Part shown: piece by piece, positions 39,601 through 49,500 of the stretch
Layout of the letters: every line of letters begins with the position of its first letter
Position numbering within the stretch: position 1 is the stretch's first letter
NCBI RefSeq assembly: GCF_032118995.1
Contig: NC_092665.1
Location: forward strand, 4,438,001 to 4,502,000
Direction: 5' to 3'
DNA: 64,000 bases
Origin: Asterias amurensis
Lineage: Eukaryota; Echinodermata; Asteroidea; Forcipulatida; Asteriidae
Program-made: the position numbers and the translations under genes
Notes under the pieces: generated by a model
The model's database searches: none
Told to the model about the DNA's origin: nothing
The model's input: only the letters and a program-made list of their open reading frames with translations

Positions 39601-41439
39601 GTGTCTAGTGTCTTTAACCAAATTAACATGAGCGTTCCTATTTTGTTGCATATTCATAATTTTTTTTTTCTACTCTAGACTCCGCTTGTACCGTTTATTC
39701 CCATGCTGAGTATACTGATTAACACCATGTTCATTATGCAGCTATCGACTGCAACTTGGATTCGTTTCGCTATATGGATTGCAATTGGTGAGTTCAATCG
39801 TCTGAGATCGAAAATGTATAAATTATTTCCGGTATTATAATTATTTTTTTATATACAAAAACAGCTTCTTAAAGGCAGTGGACACTATTGGTAATTACTC
39901 AAAATATTTATTAGCATAAAACCTTTTTTGGTGACGAGTAACGGGGAGAGATTGATGGTATAAAACATTGTGAGAAACGGCTCCCTCTGAAGTGCCATAG
40001 TTTTCGAGAAAAAAGTAATTTTCCTCGAATTTGATTTCGAGACCTCAGGTTTAGAACTTGAGGTCTCGAAATCAACCATCTAAACGCACACAACTTCGTG
40101 TGACAAGGGTGTTTTTTTCTTTCATAGTTATCTCGCAACTCCGACGACCAATCAAGCTCAAATTTTCGCAGGTTTTTAATGTTATGCATATATTACACCA
40201 AGTGAGAAGACTGCTCTTTGACAATTACCAATAGTGTCCACTGCCTTTAAAATGAAGTTGACAGGAACAACCATTTTTTTTAAAATCATTATTTGGCCTC
40301 ACTTTTACTAATAAATCGTCTGGGAAATGATAACTTTTATGGTGAGGGTGGAAACTTGTTCAAATCCAAGACAAGAATCTGGCATTGTGATTTCCCTACA
40401 TTTATTTCAGAGGTCCTATTTTAATAATTTGTTTTCTATTTGTTTTAAGGCACTGAACACATATTCTTAATTACTCAAAATAATTGTTAGCATAAAAACT
40501 TACTTGGTAACGAGCAATTGAGAGCTGTTGATAGAATAAAACATTGTGAGGTAAATCCATGACCTATTTAGAAACAGACATTATTTGTTCGAGATTTTTC
40601 TTGTTCTTAAATATAATAGCTCCCATCCATAGATTGCGTTTTTATGACCTGCCCGGTATTATCTTTCTCTTGCTATAGTTAATTATCTTAGTTTTAGTTA
40701 ATTGTTTCATTAATTCCCTAAGTAATTTTTCAAATTTCTTGCCATAGCCTATTAGGATTGTGCCTCAACAATTTTGTCTCCTGCATTATATTATGTACTG
40801 TTCAGGATGGAAATAATTGTTATATTGAAAATGATGTTTTTAAAGCCATTGGGCACTTTCGGTAAACAGTATTATCCAAGGCCCACACTTCGTGTATCAC
40901 AACTAATATATAAAATAACAAATCTGTGAAAAATTTAGGCTCAATCGGTCATCTGAGTCGGGAGAAAACAGCGGGAAAACCCACCCTTGTTTCCGCACGT
41001 TTCGCCGTCCGTGTCATGACATGTGTTTAAAATAAATCCGTAAATCTCGATATCGAGAATTGATATTGTTTTAATGTTTTCTCAAAAAGTAAAGCATTTC
41101 ATTGTATAATATTTCAAGAGAAGTCTTTCACCATTACCTTCTGTAAACCCTGTGAGTTATTTGTAAATCTGTGAACTTTTAATTTTTTTCTGTACCGAAA
41201 GGGTACAATGGCTTTATATCACTTTTTTAATTCATCTTTGAACAGGAACTGCGATCTACTTGCTGTACGGTTATCATCACAGCGTGGAGAATTTAGCAGT
41301 AAAAGAATTAACAGTATCTAAAGGTCAGTACACTGTCTTAAATAACACCGTCACCGATGACGTCACAGATTACGTCATGAAACCATCACTCGTAATGCCG
41401 CAACCTCCCAGACGTAAGAAGGAAGGTTTCTCGAAATGA
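36673..41439 (+). CDS. SLC7A4: SLC7A4-like cationic amino-acid transporter family protein, 3 coding exons
   Basis: Exons 36673-38289, 39679-39787 and 41246-41439 join in frame (donors GTACGT and GTGAGT, acceptors CTCTAG and AACAG) to give 639 residues, the usual length for CAT-type SLC7 proteins (about 14 membrane helices). The start matches SLC7A4: a Leu-rich N-terminus, then [17 protein letters not shown] in helix 1, [47 protein letters not shown] and [12 protein letters not shown]. Exon 2 gives [12 protein letters not shown] and [12 protein letters not shown]; exon 3 gives [13 protein letters not shown] large acidic cytosolic loop (about 417-453, [10 protein letters not shown]) is where SLC7A4/A14 are variable. 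Helix 1 reads [12 protein letters not shown] where relatives have GMVGSGLY, so the Gly of the substrate-binding turn is replaced. Human SLC7A4 has no proven transport activity, so the substrate is uncertain. MITE copies fill both introns. Confidence 0.9.
38321..38708. mobile_element. MITE family A copy in transporter intron 1
   Basis: A good full-length copy: TTTAAAGGCAGTGAAAACTA at the left, TAGTGTCCACTGCCTTTAA at the right, and the central palindrome TTTCGAGACC..GGTCTCGAAA. It begins 32 bp after the exon 1 donor. Confidence 0.85.
38714..38841. mobile_element. MITE family E copy in transporter intron 1
   Basis: GGGGGTCGATTTCACAAAGAG to CTTTGTGAAATCGACCCC. Directly follows a MITE A. Confidence 0.8.
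38847..39160. mobile_element. MITE family A copy, truncated at the left
   Basis: The interior (CACAAAATAACAAACCTGTG, GTTGCGAGATAATAATGG) matches the minus orientation of the family. The ends are eroded. Confidence 0.6.
39161..39617. mobile_element. MITE family A copy, diverged
   Basis: GTTGGTAATTACTTGAAGTAT at the left, ACGTGTCTAGTGTCTTTAA at the right. Interrupted by a fragment with CGAAACGTCGAGTTGAAATC near 39301, part of the dispersed hairpin repeat. Confidence 0.55.
39869..40250. mobile_element. MITE family A copy in transporter intron 2
   Basis: Full length: TTAAAGGCAGTGGACACTA to TAGTGTCCACTGCCTTTAA, with a good central palindrome. It starts about 80 bp after the exon 2 donor. Confidence 0.85.
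40449..40560. mobile_element. MITE family A left fragment
   Basis: TTAAGGCACTGAACACATATT and TAACGAGCAATTGAGAGC; it stops after AAAACATTGTGAGG. Confidence 0.55.
40840..41216. mobile_element. MITE family D copy in transporter intron 2
   Basis: TTTAAAGCCATTGGGCACTTT to GGTACAATGGCTTTA, with the TCTCGATATCGAGAATT palindrome. It ends 29 bp before the exon 3 acceptor, so it sits in or next to the polypyrimidine and branch-point region. Confidence 0.85.
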
Positions 41440-41534
41440 ACGGAGCTTTCATCACTATCTAAAGGCTAGGTATATCTTTGGGTTTTTTAAGCCGTTTATT
41501 TTTTACTAATCCAAATATTAATGTGGATGAACAC

Positions 41535-41540
41535 AATAAA
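41535..41540 (+). promoter_or_regulatory. candidate poly(A) signal of the transporter
   Basis: AATAAA about 96 bases after the stop at 41437-41439. Confidence 0.4.
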
Positions 41541-42040
41541 ACTAAAATGTGAAAATTTCATTTCAAAAGGTGGTTGCACTTTTGAGATATCGCCAAATTC
41601 CGGAGTGAATAATGTCCACGCAGGAAGAATAGTCCCTATAGGAATACATAATCTGAGAAGCTTTACCGCAGAAATGCTTTTCAAATTCAAATTTTAGGGC
41701 ATAAAAACTTTAATCTTTTTACATTATAACCACATTACTTGGCAGTGAAACGTTTCTCAGAATACTTTATACTATTGAAAGCTGCCATCGTATCCAAAAG
41801 TGTGTACTGCCATTTATTTTAGGAGTGATTACGAAACGTATACCTCATTGAAAATCGTTTGACTTTTTTATCAGTGAATCTTGTAAGCTAAAGCAATTGT
41901 CATCATGGTGAATTTAATAATGAGGTAGTGCAAGCCTCCTCAGGGATAATATCAAAGTCTTACTCAAGGCGCTGAGTATATATAAACCTTCAGAAAGATA
42001 GGTTATTGCAGTGATGAATTTTGAGAATCAATTATTTAGC
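41541..42040. other. intergenic, no gene
   Basis: AT-rich, nothing recognised. Confidence 0.35.
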
Positions 42041-42330
42041 ACCTTATAAGGGTTTACAAGGTGCTACGGTGCATACAGCAGAGACAGCCAGGAACATCGG
42101 GGCGAACCCCTTCTCTTTACAAAAAGTGCACTGGGTTCTTTTACATGCGTTACACAACACATGGGACCAACGGCTTTACATCCCATCCTAAGGACGAAGC
42201 AATGGTTAAGTGACAAGTGTCTTGTTTAGGGACACAAGTGTCATGGCTGGGGATTTGAACCCACACTCTGCTGATCAGGAAACACCAGAGTTTGAATTTG
42301 GTGCTCTAAACCGCTCGGCCAATACACTTC
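42041..42330 (-). mobile_element. tRNA-derived SINE
   Basis: Read on the minus strand, it starts with a tRNA-like head: GGCCGAGCGGTTTAGAGCACC contains an A-box-like stretch, and GTGTGGGTTCAAATCCC is a B box. The head is followed by a long non-tRNA body (ATGACACTTGTGTCCC, GGGATGTAAAGCCGTTGG, CACTTTTTGTAAAGAG). The head suggests a leucine- or serine-type tRNA ancestor (extra arm). SINE-like pieces in the receptor array share the B box plus ATGACACTT. Confidence 0.8.
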
Positions 42331-42371
42331 CACATGCAGTGATGGAGTGGTGATTATTCGATCACCATTAA

Positions 42372-43321
42372 TTTAATTAGCTGTTTCGTAGCGAAGCGTA
42401 GCAAAACAGCTCTTGTTTTTGTTAATTTTTTTTAAATTTTTTTATTTGGCTGTTTCAGTACTCGCAATTTTTTGCATAGTTCCTAAAGAGCAAGTGCAAT
42501 GAAACTTTCATCACCGGTCACATGACGTCATCTTAAAGGTGTTTTATGTTAAATGTTTGAAAATCTATATCAAATCAGCCAAAAGAGACCGTAGGTTTCT
42601 GTTTGCGGAATTGGGTGGGGATAAATTAGGTCTTCATTTTGTTTCATGTGCGTGACCTCACATGACCTCTACTTTCGGTCGAAACGGGCCAAAAACGGAA
42701 GTGCCCTGTAACTCACAGGTGGTAAAAGTTATTAAGTTGCTTTCCAAGGACGTAAGTGTCTAGCAAGGGTGGGTAATTCAAAAAAAATATTGATGACGTC
42801 ACAAATTGCAACAGCGCCCTCTATCGACAGGTTGAAAACTCGTCAAAATAGACTTTTTGAAGATGTCTGTGGTGAAGTTTTTTGTAATCACTTTAAATTA
42901 TACACACATATTTACTGTCAGCTAGGCATCATATGTGTGAAGTTTCAGATCAATGACGTCATCGGGGGTCACGAGACGCGGCATTTTAAAAGGTGCACTT
43001 TTTGAAGTCGTATAACTCTCAAAGTAATGATGCCATTATGTTGAAACTTTGTAGATTGTTAGATATTGGCAAGTTCTCGTGAATGGTGAAATGACGTCAT
43101 GATGACGTCATCACATGATTTGTTATGATTTGTTTTCATTTTTGCACCTTTAACACAGAAATTGCTATCTGAACATGGTATAATCAAAATTTTGGTTTTT
43201 ATTTATGCTACATTGGGCAAATTGCTTTGAATACACAACAAATTTCAAACTCAGTTGAGAAATTTGAAAATTTTATTGACGAAACAGCTCTGCATCTGTG
43301 CAATCATGTCTAGTTAATTAT
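42372..43321. mobile_element. non-coding repeat with AGCTGTTTCG ends
   Basis: Left TTAATTAGCTGTTTCGTAG and right GACGAAACAGCTC...TAGTTAATTA are inverted. The interior is rich in TGACGTCA (near 42790, 42955, 43095 and 43105). No transposase-like frame. The superfamily is not determined. Confidence 0.6.
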
Positions 43322-43518
43322 ATTTTTGCTGGTAGGTTGAGGCATACATTTCAATATAATTTGTTTTGGAAATTAATTATCAATAAAACAATAGAATTAT
43401 AACCGATTAAATTTGGAAACTGTATAAAGTAAAACCTGCATATGTGGAAAGCTGTTATGAAGTTCTTTTTTTAGTAGTTATATTATAATTCAGAGTAGTA
43501 AAAAACACTCATGACAAT

Positions 43519-44351
43519 GGGCCGGATAAATAAAAACTAGCAATAACTTATCAAGTTAAAGGTTCAGCATTAGCAAGCAGACTGAAAAGTAAAAGATCAG
43601 GCATGAACTTTTTGCTCGGTGGATTACCTTTCACTTATAGCCATATAAATAAAAACGACATTTTACTAACATACTGTAGCAATTCCTTCTATTTTACAAG
43701 CTACTGCATGAGGAGCTTGATATTTTACTTACACAACAGTGTTGCATATATGGCTCGGTATCGGGTCAGTATTTAAGGGTTATTTTTCCCTTGGCCTAAT
43801 GATCCAACTTCAAATGTTACTTATAAATTTGTTGTGTACTTTAATTGCTCTAAAAGAACCAATCTCTGGAGCGCTGGCGTGGAGAGGCTGTTTCCTCATA
43901 GCCACTGCCGCCATCAAAAACTTGACTAAGTGGAAACTGCCCGCCTGCATTTCAGTTAATCGCTATTGATCAGCGAGTCCATGCCTCTATTGTTATACTC
44001 CGATGAATACCCCGCTATTGTGCTTTTCTCCGACCACTTACTAATCCGTCAAGTAAATGGTGTTTTTCCAGTAAAAGGTTATTTATAGAGATTTGAGCAA
44101 ATTCTCATGCCTGATCTTAAACTTATCGACATTTTGTTAATGCTGGCCTTTATACGGCCCAGTATCTTGTGAAACTATCAGATAATAGTAAAATGTTGGT
44201 TTTATTTACATCTCAATAAGAAGAGTCCCTCAAGCATTGATATTACCTACTAGTTCGACCAATTACTAGCAATATTAAGCCTTAATTTTATTTATAAGGA
44301 TTTAAGTAAAAGACTAGTAAAAGCAAATGCTAGTTTTTATTTATCTGGCCC
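43519..44351. mobile_element. inverted-repeat DNA element, about 830 bp
   Basis: Ends GGGCCGGATAAATAAAAACTA and CTAGTTTTTATTTATCTGGCCC are inverted. Inner pairs include AAAGATCAGGCATGA with TCATGCCTGATCTTA and CAGCATTAGC with GTTAATGCTGG. No coding capacity recognised. Confidence 0.75.
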
Positions 44352-44511
44352 AATAAGGCGTTTTATCTTCAAGTACGCGCTAAGTACGCGCTAATCCTCC
44401 AATCAGATTCTCAGAATGGAGTGGTGATAAAAACCTATATTGCACGGCTAATATCACTACCATGCGTCTTGTGTGTTCTATGTCACACACCAAGTTTGTT
44501 TGAAGATAAAT

Positions 44512-44650
44512 ACGTTATCACACACGCGCTCGTGGAAATGCGGAAAATATAGCGCGTCTGCGTCCCATGTCCAACTCAGCCTTTGGCCTCGTTGGATATG
44601 GGAAGCAGAAGCGCTATATTTTTCCTTATTCCACTCGCGCTTGTGTGATA
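44512..44650. repeat. hairpin element
   Basis: GTTATCACACACGCGCTCGTGG at the left is mirrored by CCACTCGCGCTTGTGTGATAAC at the right, and AAATATAGCGCGTCTGCGTCCC by GGGAAGCAGAAGCGCTATATT. The loop is near GCCTTTGGCC. Confidence 0.85.
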
Positions 44651-44656
44651 ACTTAT

Positions 44657-44754
44657 AAGTTCTATACTTGAGGTCTCGAAATCAAGTTCGTGGAAAATTA
44701 CTTCTTTCTCGAAAACTACGTCACTTCAGAGGGAGCCGTTTCTCACAATGTTTT
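44657..44754. mobile_element. MITE family A fragment
   Basis: GAGGTCTCGAAATCAAGTTC to TTTCTCACAATGTTTTG, cut off by the repeat that follows. Confidence 0.65.
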
Positions 44755-45511
44755 GTAAGTGCATATTTAGGATGATTACAGTGTATTTTTTTTTTTTTTT
44801 TTAGTTGAGTTTGAAATTAAATTCCAGCTTCGGTTGAACTTGTTAAAATTTTACTAAACATTAGACAATTGTTGCCTCCCCCCCGCCCTCTCTCCTACTC
44901 TCTCCTACTGAGGTTTACGTAGGCTTAAAGTCACCTGGAAATATATATTTTTTTTCTTTCAAACATAAGAGTATATGCTTACGAACAATAAAACCATTTT
45001 TTTAAGTAATTGTTTGTCACGATTTATATGTTTAAAAAATATATAAAGTTGTTTGGGGGCTGACTCCGCCTACCCCTTTTGTGACGTCATTCAAGGCAGA
45101 CTTTGCCTGCAATGCGTATAGTAAACACACGTGCAAAGCACATGTACGTCCAAGTCGTGAGTTGGTACATTTCAAAAAGTGTTTTTCTGCATTCAGCAGC
45201 AATACACCTGGTCGGCATTGCCGGAAAAAAACATTAATATATTTTTTTTTGGAATCGTACAAACTCACGACTTGGTCCGTACATGTACTTTGCAATTGTG
45301 TTTACTCTACCCATTACAGGCAAAGTCTGCCTCGATTGACGTCACGAACTGCGCCCTCTCGGGTCGGGGTCTACTCTTAAATTTGTAAATAACATAAGAA
45401 CTGATTTTTATAAACCTTAGCTAACTGTTTATTCACATTCAACTCATCAAAACACATATATTAGTGACAAAAGCTTTATTTTGAAAAAATACCACTTCCA
45501 GGTGACTTTAA
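44755..45511. repeat. duplicated segment with nested MITE C, copy 2
   Basis: Matches 27579-28313. The MITE C itself is 44935-45511 with ends TTAAAGTCACCTGGAAATA and CACTTCCAGGTGACTTTAA. Confidence 0.8.
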
Positions 45512-46118
45512 TAAACTAACTGTTTTACTAATTTCTTCAAGACGGTATAGTTCTAAGCAATAGAAAAAAATAAAGGGAAGTTCTCCATTGTGTCCGTCTT
45601 TATACCATGTAAGTAAATTACAATACTGTGAATGAGGCTCAATCTCAACATTGCGCAAGAAAATTTGTAAATATGTAGTGAAATTGGTGCGAGACATAAA
45701 GCTTTAAACAATTACTCTGTGAAAAATATTATATGTGTTTAACCTCAAAGTATGAAGTTTTCCTTAAACCCACAGTACACCAACATCTTTACAACATTCC
45801 TTCTATGTGTTTTAACAATTTAATTCATCTCTCTGTTCAAGTGGCGTTTGTGATAAAAGCCCCTTCCACACAAGAGCAATTTAGCATCGGTCCCTTGCTA
45901 CATTTTTGCATGGTTGTAAAATTCTACAACATGTATCTCGTGTGAAAGGACAACAATCTGTTCTACTGTCCAAAATCTCTTGCAAAATCTTGTCAAATAA
46001 TGCTACATTTTTATTTAAAACCATGCTAAAATTAAGCAAGTGTCCCTAGGTAAATTGCTGTAATGTGAAAAGCACTTAAGCAAGCACTTCTACCAGACAT
46101 TATTCAAATCTAACTCAC
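45512..46118. other. downstream of PEX2, no gene
   Basis: AT-rich, no frame supported. 45850-45960 contains CCCCTTCCACACAAGAGC / CTCGTGTGAAAGGACAAC, an inverted pair of a TTTCACACGA-type repeat also seen at 48790-49310. Confidence 0.35.
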
Positions 46119-46496
46119 TGCTTGGGTGATATCGATTTATTTTATTCACAATATATCGCCGACAATATATCGCGATATTCGATATAATCGCGATTAATGA
46201 AATTTGACATCAACAGTCTTAAAACTCCAAATGAAAGTTGTAGAGAGACAGTCATAGCATAAGAGAGGTGTTCTAATGACCTATTCTTCTGGTTTTACTC
46301 CAAACCTATGGGGTGCAAGATGTCTCAGCTAGCAAATACATTGCGATATTTACATTATACATTGTGATTATCGCGATATATCACGATATATCGCGATATA
46401 TCGATATTTCGATTAAAACCAAATCCATCCGATATCGAAATCGTTTCCAAATCAATATCGCGATATTCGATAATATCGTGATATTGCCCAAGCTTA
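46119..46496. mobile_element. MITE family F (GCTTGGGCGATATC ends)
   Basis: Ends TGCTTGGGTGATATCGAT and ATCGTGATATTGCCCAAGCTT are inverted. Subterminal ATATCGCGATAT words make much of it self-complementary. The element lies 34 bp beyond the PEX2 stop, so it probably forms part of the PEX2 3' UTR; on the minus strand it offers AATAAA near 46140. Second copy, opposite orientation, at 61095-61429. Confidence 0.8.
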
Positions 46497-46530
46497 GATG
46501 AGTGATCGGTCAGAATAAATAAATAATGTG

Positions 46531-49500
46531 TTATCTTACATCACATGTGATTGGTCGAATGTTTGTGACATCTTCTACTGGTTGAGAACAAAGTGGACAT
46601 GTGTAGGAAGGATCTGCCAAGAAATTACTCTGAATGAGAAACAAATAAATAAACAATTTATTATAAAGGATTTTAGGCATTGCATGGTGGGGTATTATAT
46701 ATATATTTGGTTTGCGGTCAACTCCATGTGTGTATCTACTCGCCAGGTAGAGTTTGTTTTTAGAGAAATGTCTGTCTTTATTCTACTACCGCCGAGTAGA
46801 TTTATCCGATTTTCGGGAGACTTCTCAGTTTTGAAAAGAACTATCCTATTATTATCAAAAACACTAACATGTAATGGTTGTGGCAAGTTAAGTTATGAAA
46901 TCAAAGATGATAACAATGTTATATATAGTAAGGTTTGCGGTAATACCATGTAATATTAATCCCTAAATGAGTTTGATTGGTTCTGAAAAAAATTGTTGGT
47001 TTCAACTCTTATGGATGTGTTGATAAGGATGGGGACTCAGTTGCAAGCATGGGTCTCTGGAGGGGGGGGGGGGGGGTTGTAAAACAAGTTCTCGGCCCAA
47101 TTTGACTTCCCGTTGTGCTGCCATTAATCATCATTTCAATCCCGCCCTTTAAAGGGAAGGTACACGTTTGGTAATTGTCAAAGACCAGTCTTCTCACTTG
47201 GTGTTGCCCAACGTAAGCGTTAAATAACAAGCCTGTGAAAATTTGGGCTCAATTGGTCATCGAAGGTCGAAGTTACGAGAAATTGATGAGAGAAACAACA
47301 CCCTTGTTGGACGAATTTGTGTGCTTTCAGATAGGAATAAAAGACTTCTAGCGAGAAGTCTTTTATTATTTTGGTGAGAAATTACCTCTTTCTCAAAAAA
47401 TACGTTACTTCAGAGGGAGTCGTTTCCCAAAATATTTTATACTATCATTCTCTCTCCAATAGTCGTTACCAAGTCAGTTTTTAAGTTAATATTTGTTTTG
47501 GGTAATTACCAAACGTGTACCTTCCCTTTAATACATGTATATATTTTCATTAATATTGAACTAAGCGGTGCTAGAATATAAAATGGCTACAAACCATTGA
47601 AAACAATGTATCAAATTGTATTTAATTTGTCTGTACCATTAGTATTAAAAATAAAATGACTACAAACTATTGAAATCAATGTATCAGATTGTATTTAATT
47701 TACTTGTTTAAAGCCAGTGGACACTATTGGTAATTGTCAAAGACTTGTCTTCTCACTTGGTGTATCTGAACATATGCATAAAATAACAAACCTGTGAAAA
47801 TTTGAGCGCGATCGGTCGTCGGAGTTGCAAGATAACTATGAAAGAAAAAAAACACCCTTGTCACACGAAGTTGTGTGCTTTCAGATGCTTGATTTCGAGA
47901 CCTCAAGTTCTAAACTTGAGGTCTCAAAATCAAATTCGTGGAAAATTACAAAACTACGTCACTTCAGAGGGAGCCGTTTCTCACAATGTTTTATACTATC
48001 AACCTCTCCCCATTACTCGTTACCAAGTAAGGTTTTATGCCAATAATTATTTTGAGTAATTACCAATAATGTCCACTGCCTTTAAGTTCAGACTTGTGGA
48101 CAAGTCGTTAAATGACTGTCGCGGTGATAGCGTTCTACTCTCGGCGATTCCTGCGACACTGGCAGTATTCTCATGAGATTGCTGGCCCCTGCGAGACCAC
48201 TGCTCTCTCACGACTACCGTACAGGGAGTAGCAGTCGGCAGCCAGCAGCTTCGCGCCAGAGCAGTGATCTCGAGAGAGCAGTTTTCGATCGCGAAAACCT
48301 GAATCATTTTGCCACCACCACAACTCAACTATCTCACCGTGACAGACCATTAACGACTTGTCAACAAGTCTAGTTTTAGCCTAGAGCGAGTACCTACCTG
48401 GATACAATAATAACAGAAGACATGACAGCAGCCTATTTCCCTTGGAGTGGTCGGCCATTCTCCACAAATTCCACATTCTGTATAGTGGCTAGAATGTCTC
48501 TTTAATCTATGCTGACTGGAAGCAATCTGACTAGGTCTGAAGAGTTGACGTTGAACAAAATTACGGATTCTTTGGAAGTTGATGAAAGGAAGAAGGAAGA
48601 AAAGGAATTCTGCAAAACCGTGCCAAAGAAGCTCCCTCGTCATAAATTCAAAGCTCACCTAGGAAAAAAGGCACAACAAAATGACAACATTTCACTGTAG
48701 TTTTTAAATACACTTGCAAGTTTCGTACTAAATTTCCTGTGATCTTCAAGTGAAGTTTTATGTTCTGACATTTACCCTTGAAGTGTCCAAAGCCCTTTTC
48801 ACACAACAACGTCAAACTAGTGTCCTTGGTCTCCGGTGCCAGTTGTCTTGACCAAGGACATTGGTCAAACTCAAACAGGACCTTTCACACGGCGCAGAAA
48901 CCAACGTCCCATGTCTCAAAACATTCGTCTTTTGTGGTGCTAAAGGTCAACATTAACAACTTGCTCTCTTGAAGGAGTCGTGCACACGCTCAAAGGTTTA
49001 GCGTTATCATATAACGGGGTCAAACATCTTGATTTTCGTGCACCATGTGTTTCTTCTTGCGCGCATGCGTGGTAGCTCCAGCCACACCAGGGTCCTTCGT
49101 TACGCAAGCAATTTCCATTCATACAGCACACACGGACGATCGTGGTATAATTTTCACAACGTTGTGTTTTTATGACGGAGGTCTGGACCTTGGTCTTAAA
49201 AAGACCAGGGACCCGTGCCTATTTAAGCAGAGGTACCTTTCACACGATGTGGATTAAACAACGTTGTGTTCTTAAGACCAAGGACCCCCTGCTTATTTTC
49301 CTCGTGTGAAAAGGCCTCAAGGCTGATTAAATTGGTCCAGTTTACAGACTTTGTATCGTCACTTTGCAGGGTCCATTTATAAGTTGTATTTGCTACAGCA
49401 CACCATCTGACCTTAAAATGAACCTTTACTGAAAGTTCAAGTTCAACCAAATGGACCGTTCCAGCTTTGCACTGAGCTCCGCCCACCGCGCACGTGAGCA

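Noticed and set aside
42220-42330. tRNA gene
   Set aside because: The tRNA-like head is diverged and continuous with a SINE body; no acceptor stem closes.
46528-46953. 141-codon plus-strand frame
   Set aside because: Antisense to the last PEX2 exon and runs into a dispersed repeat.
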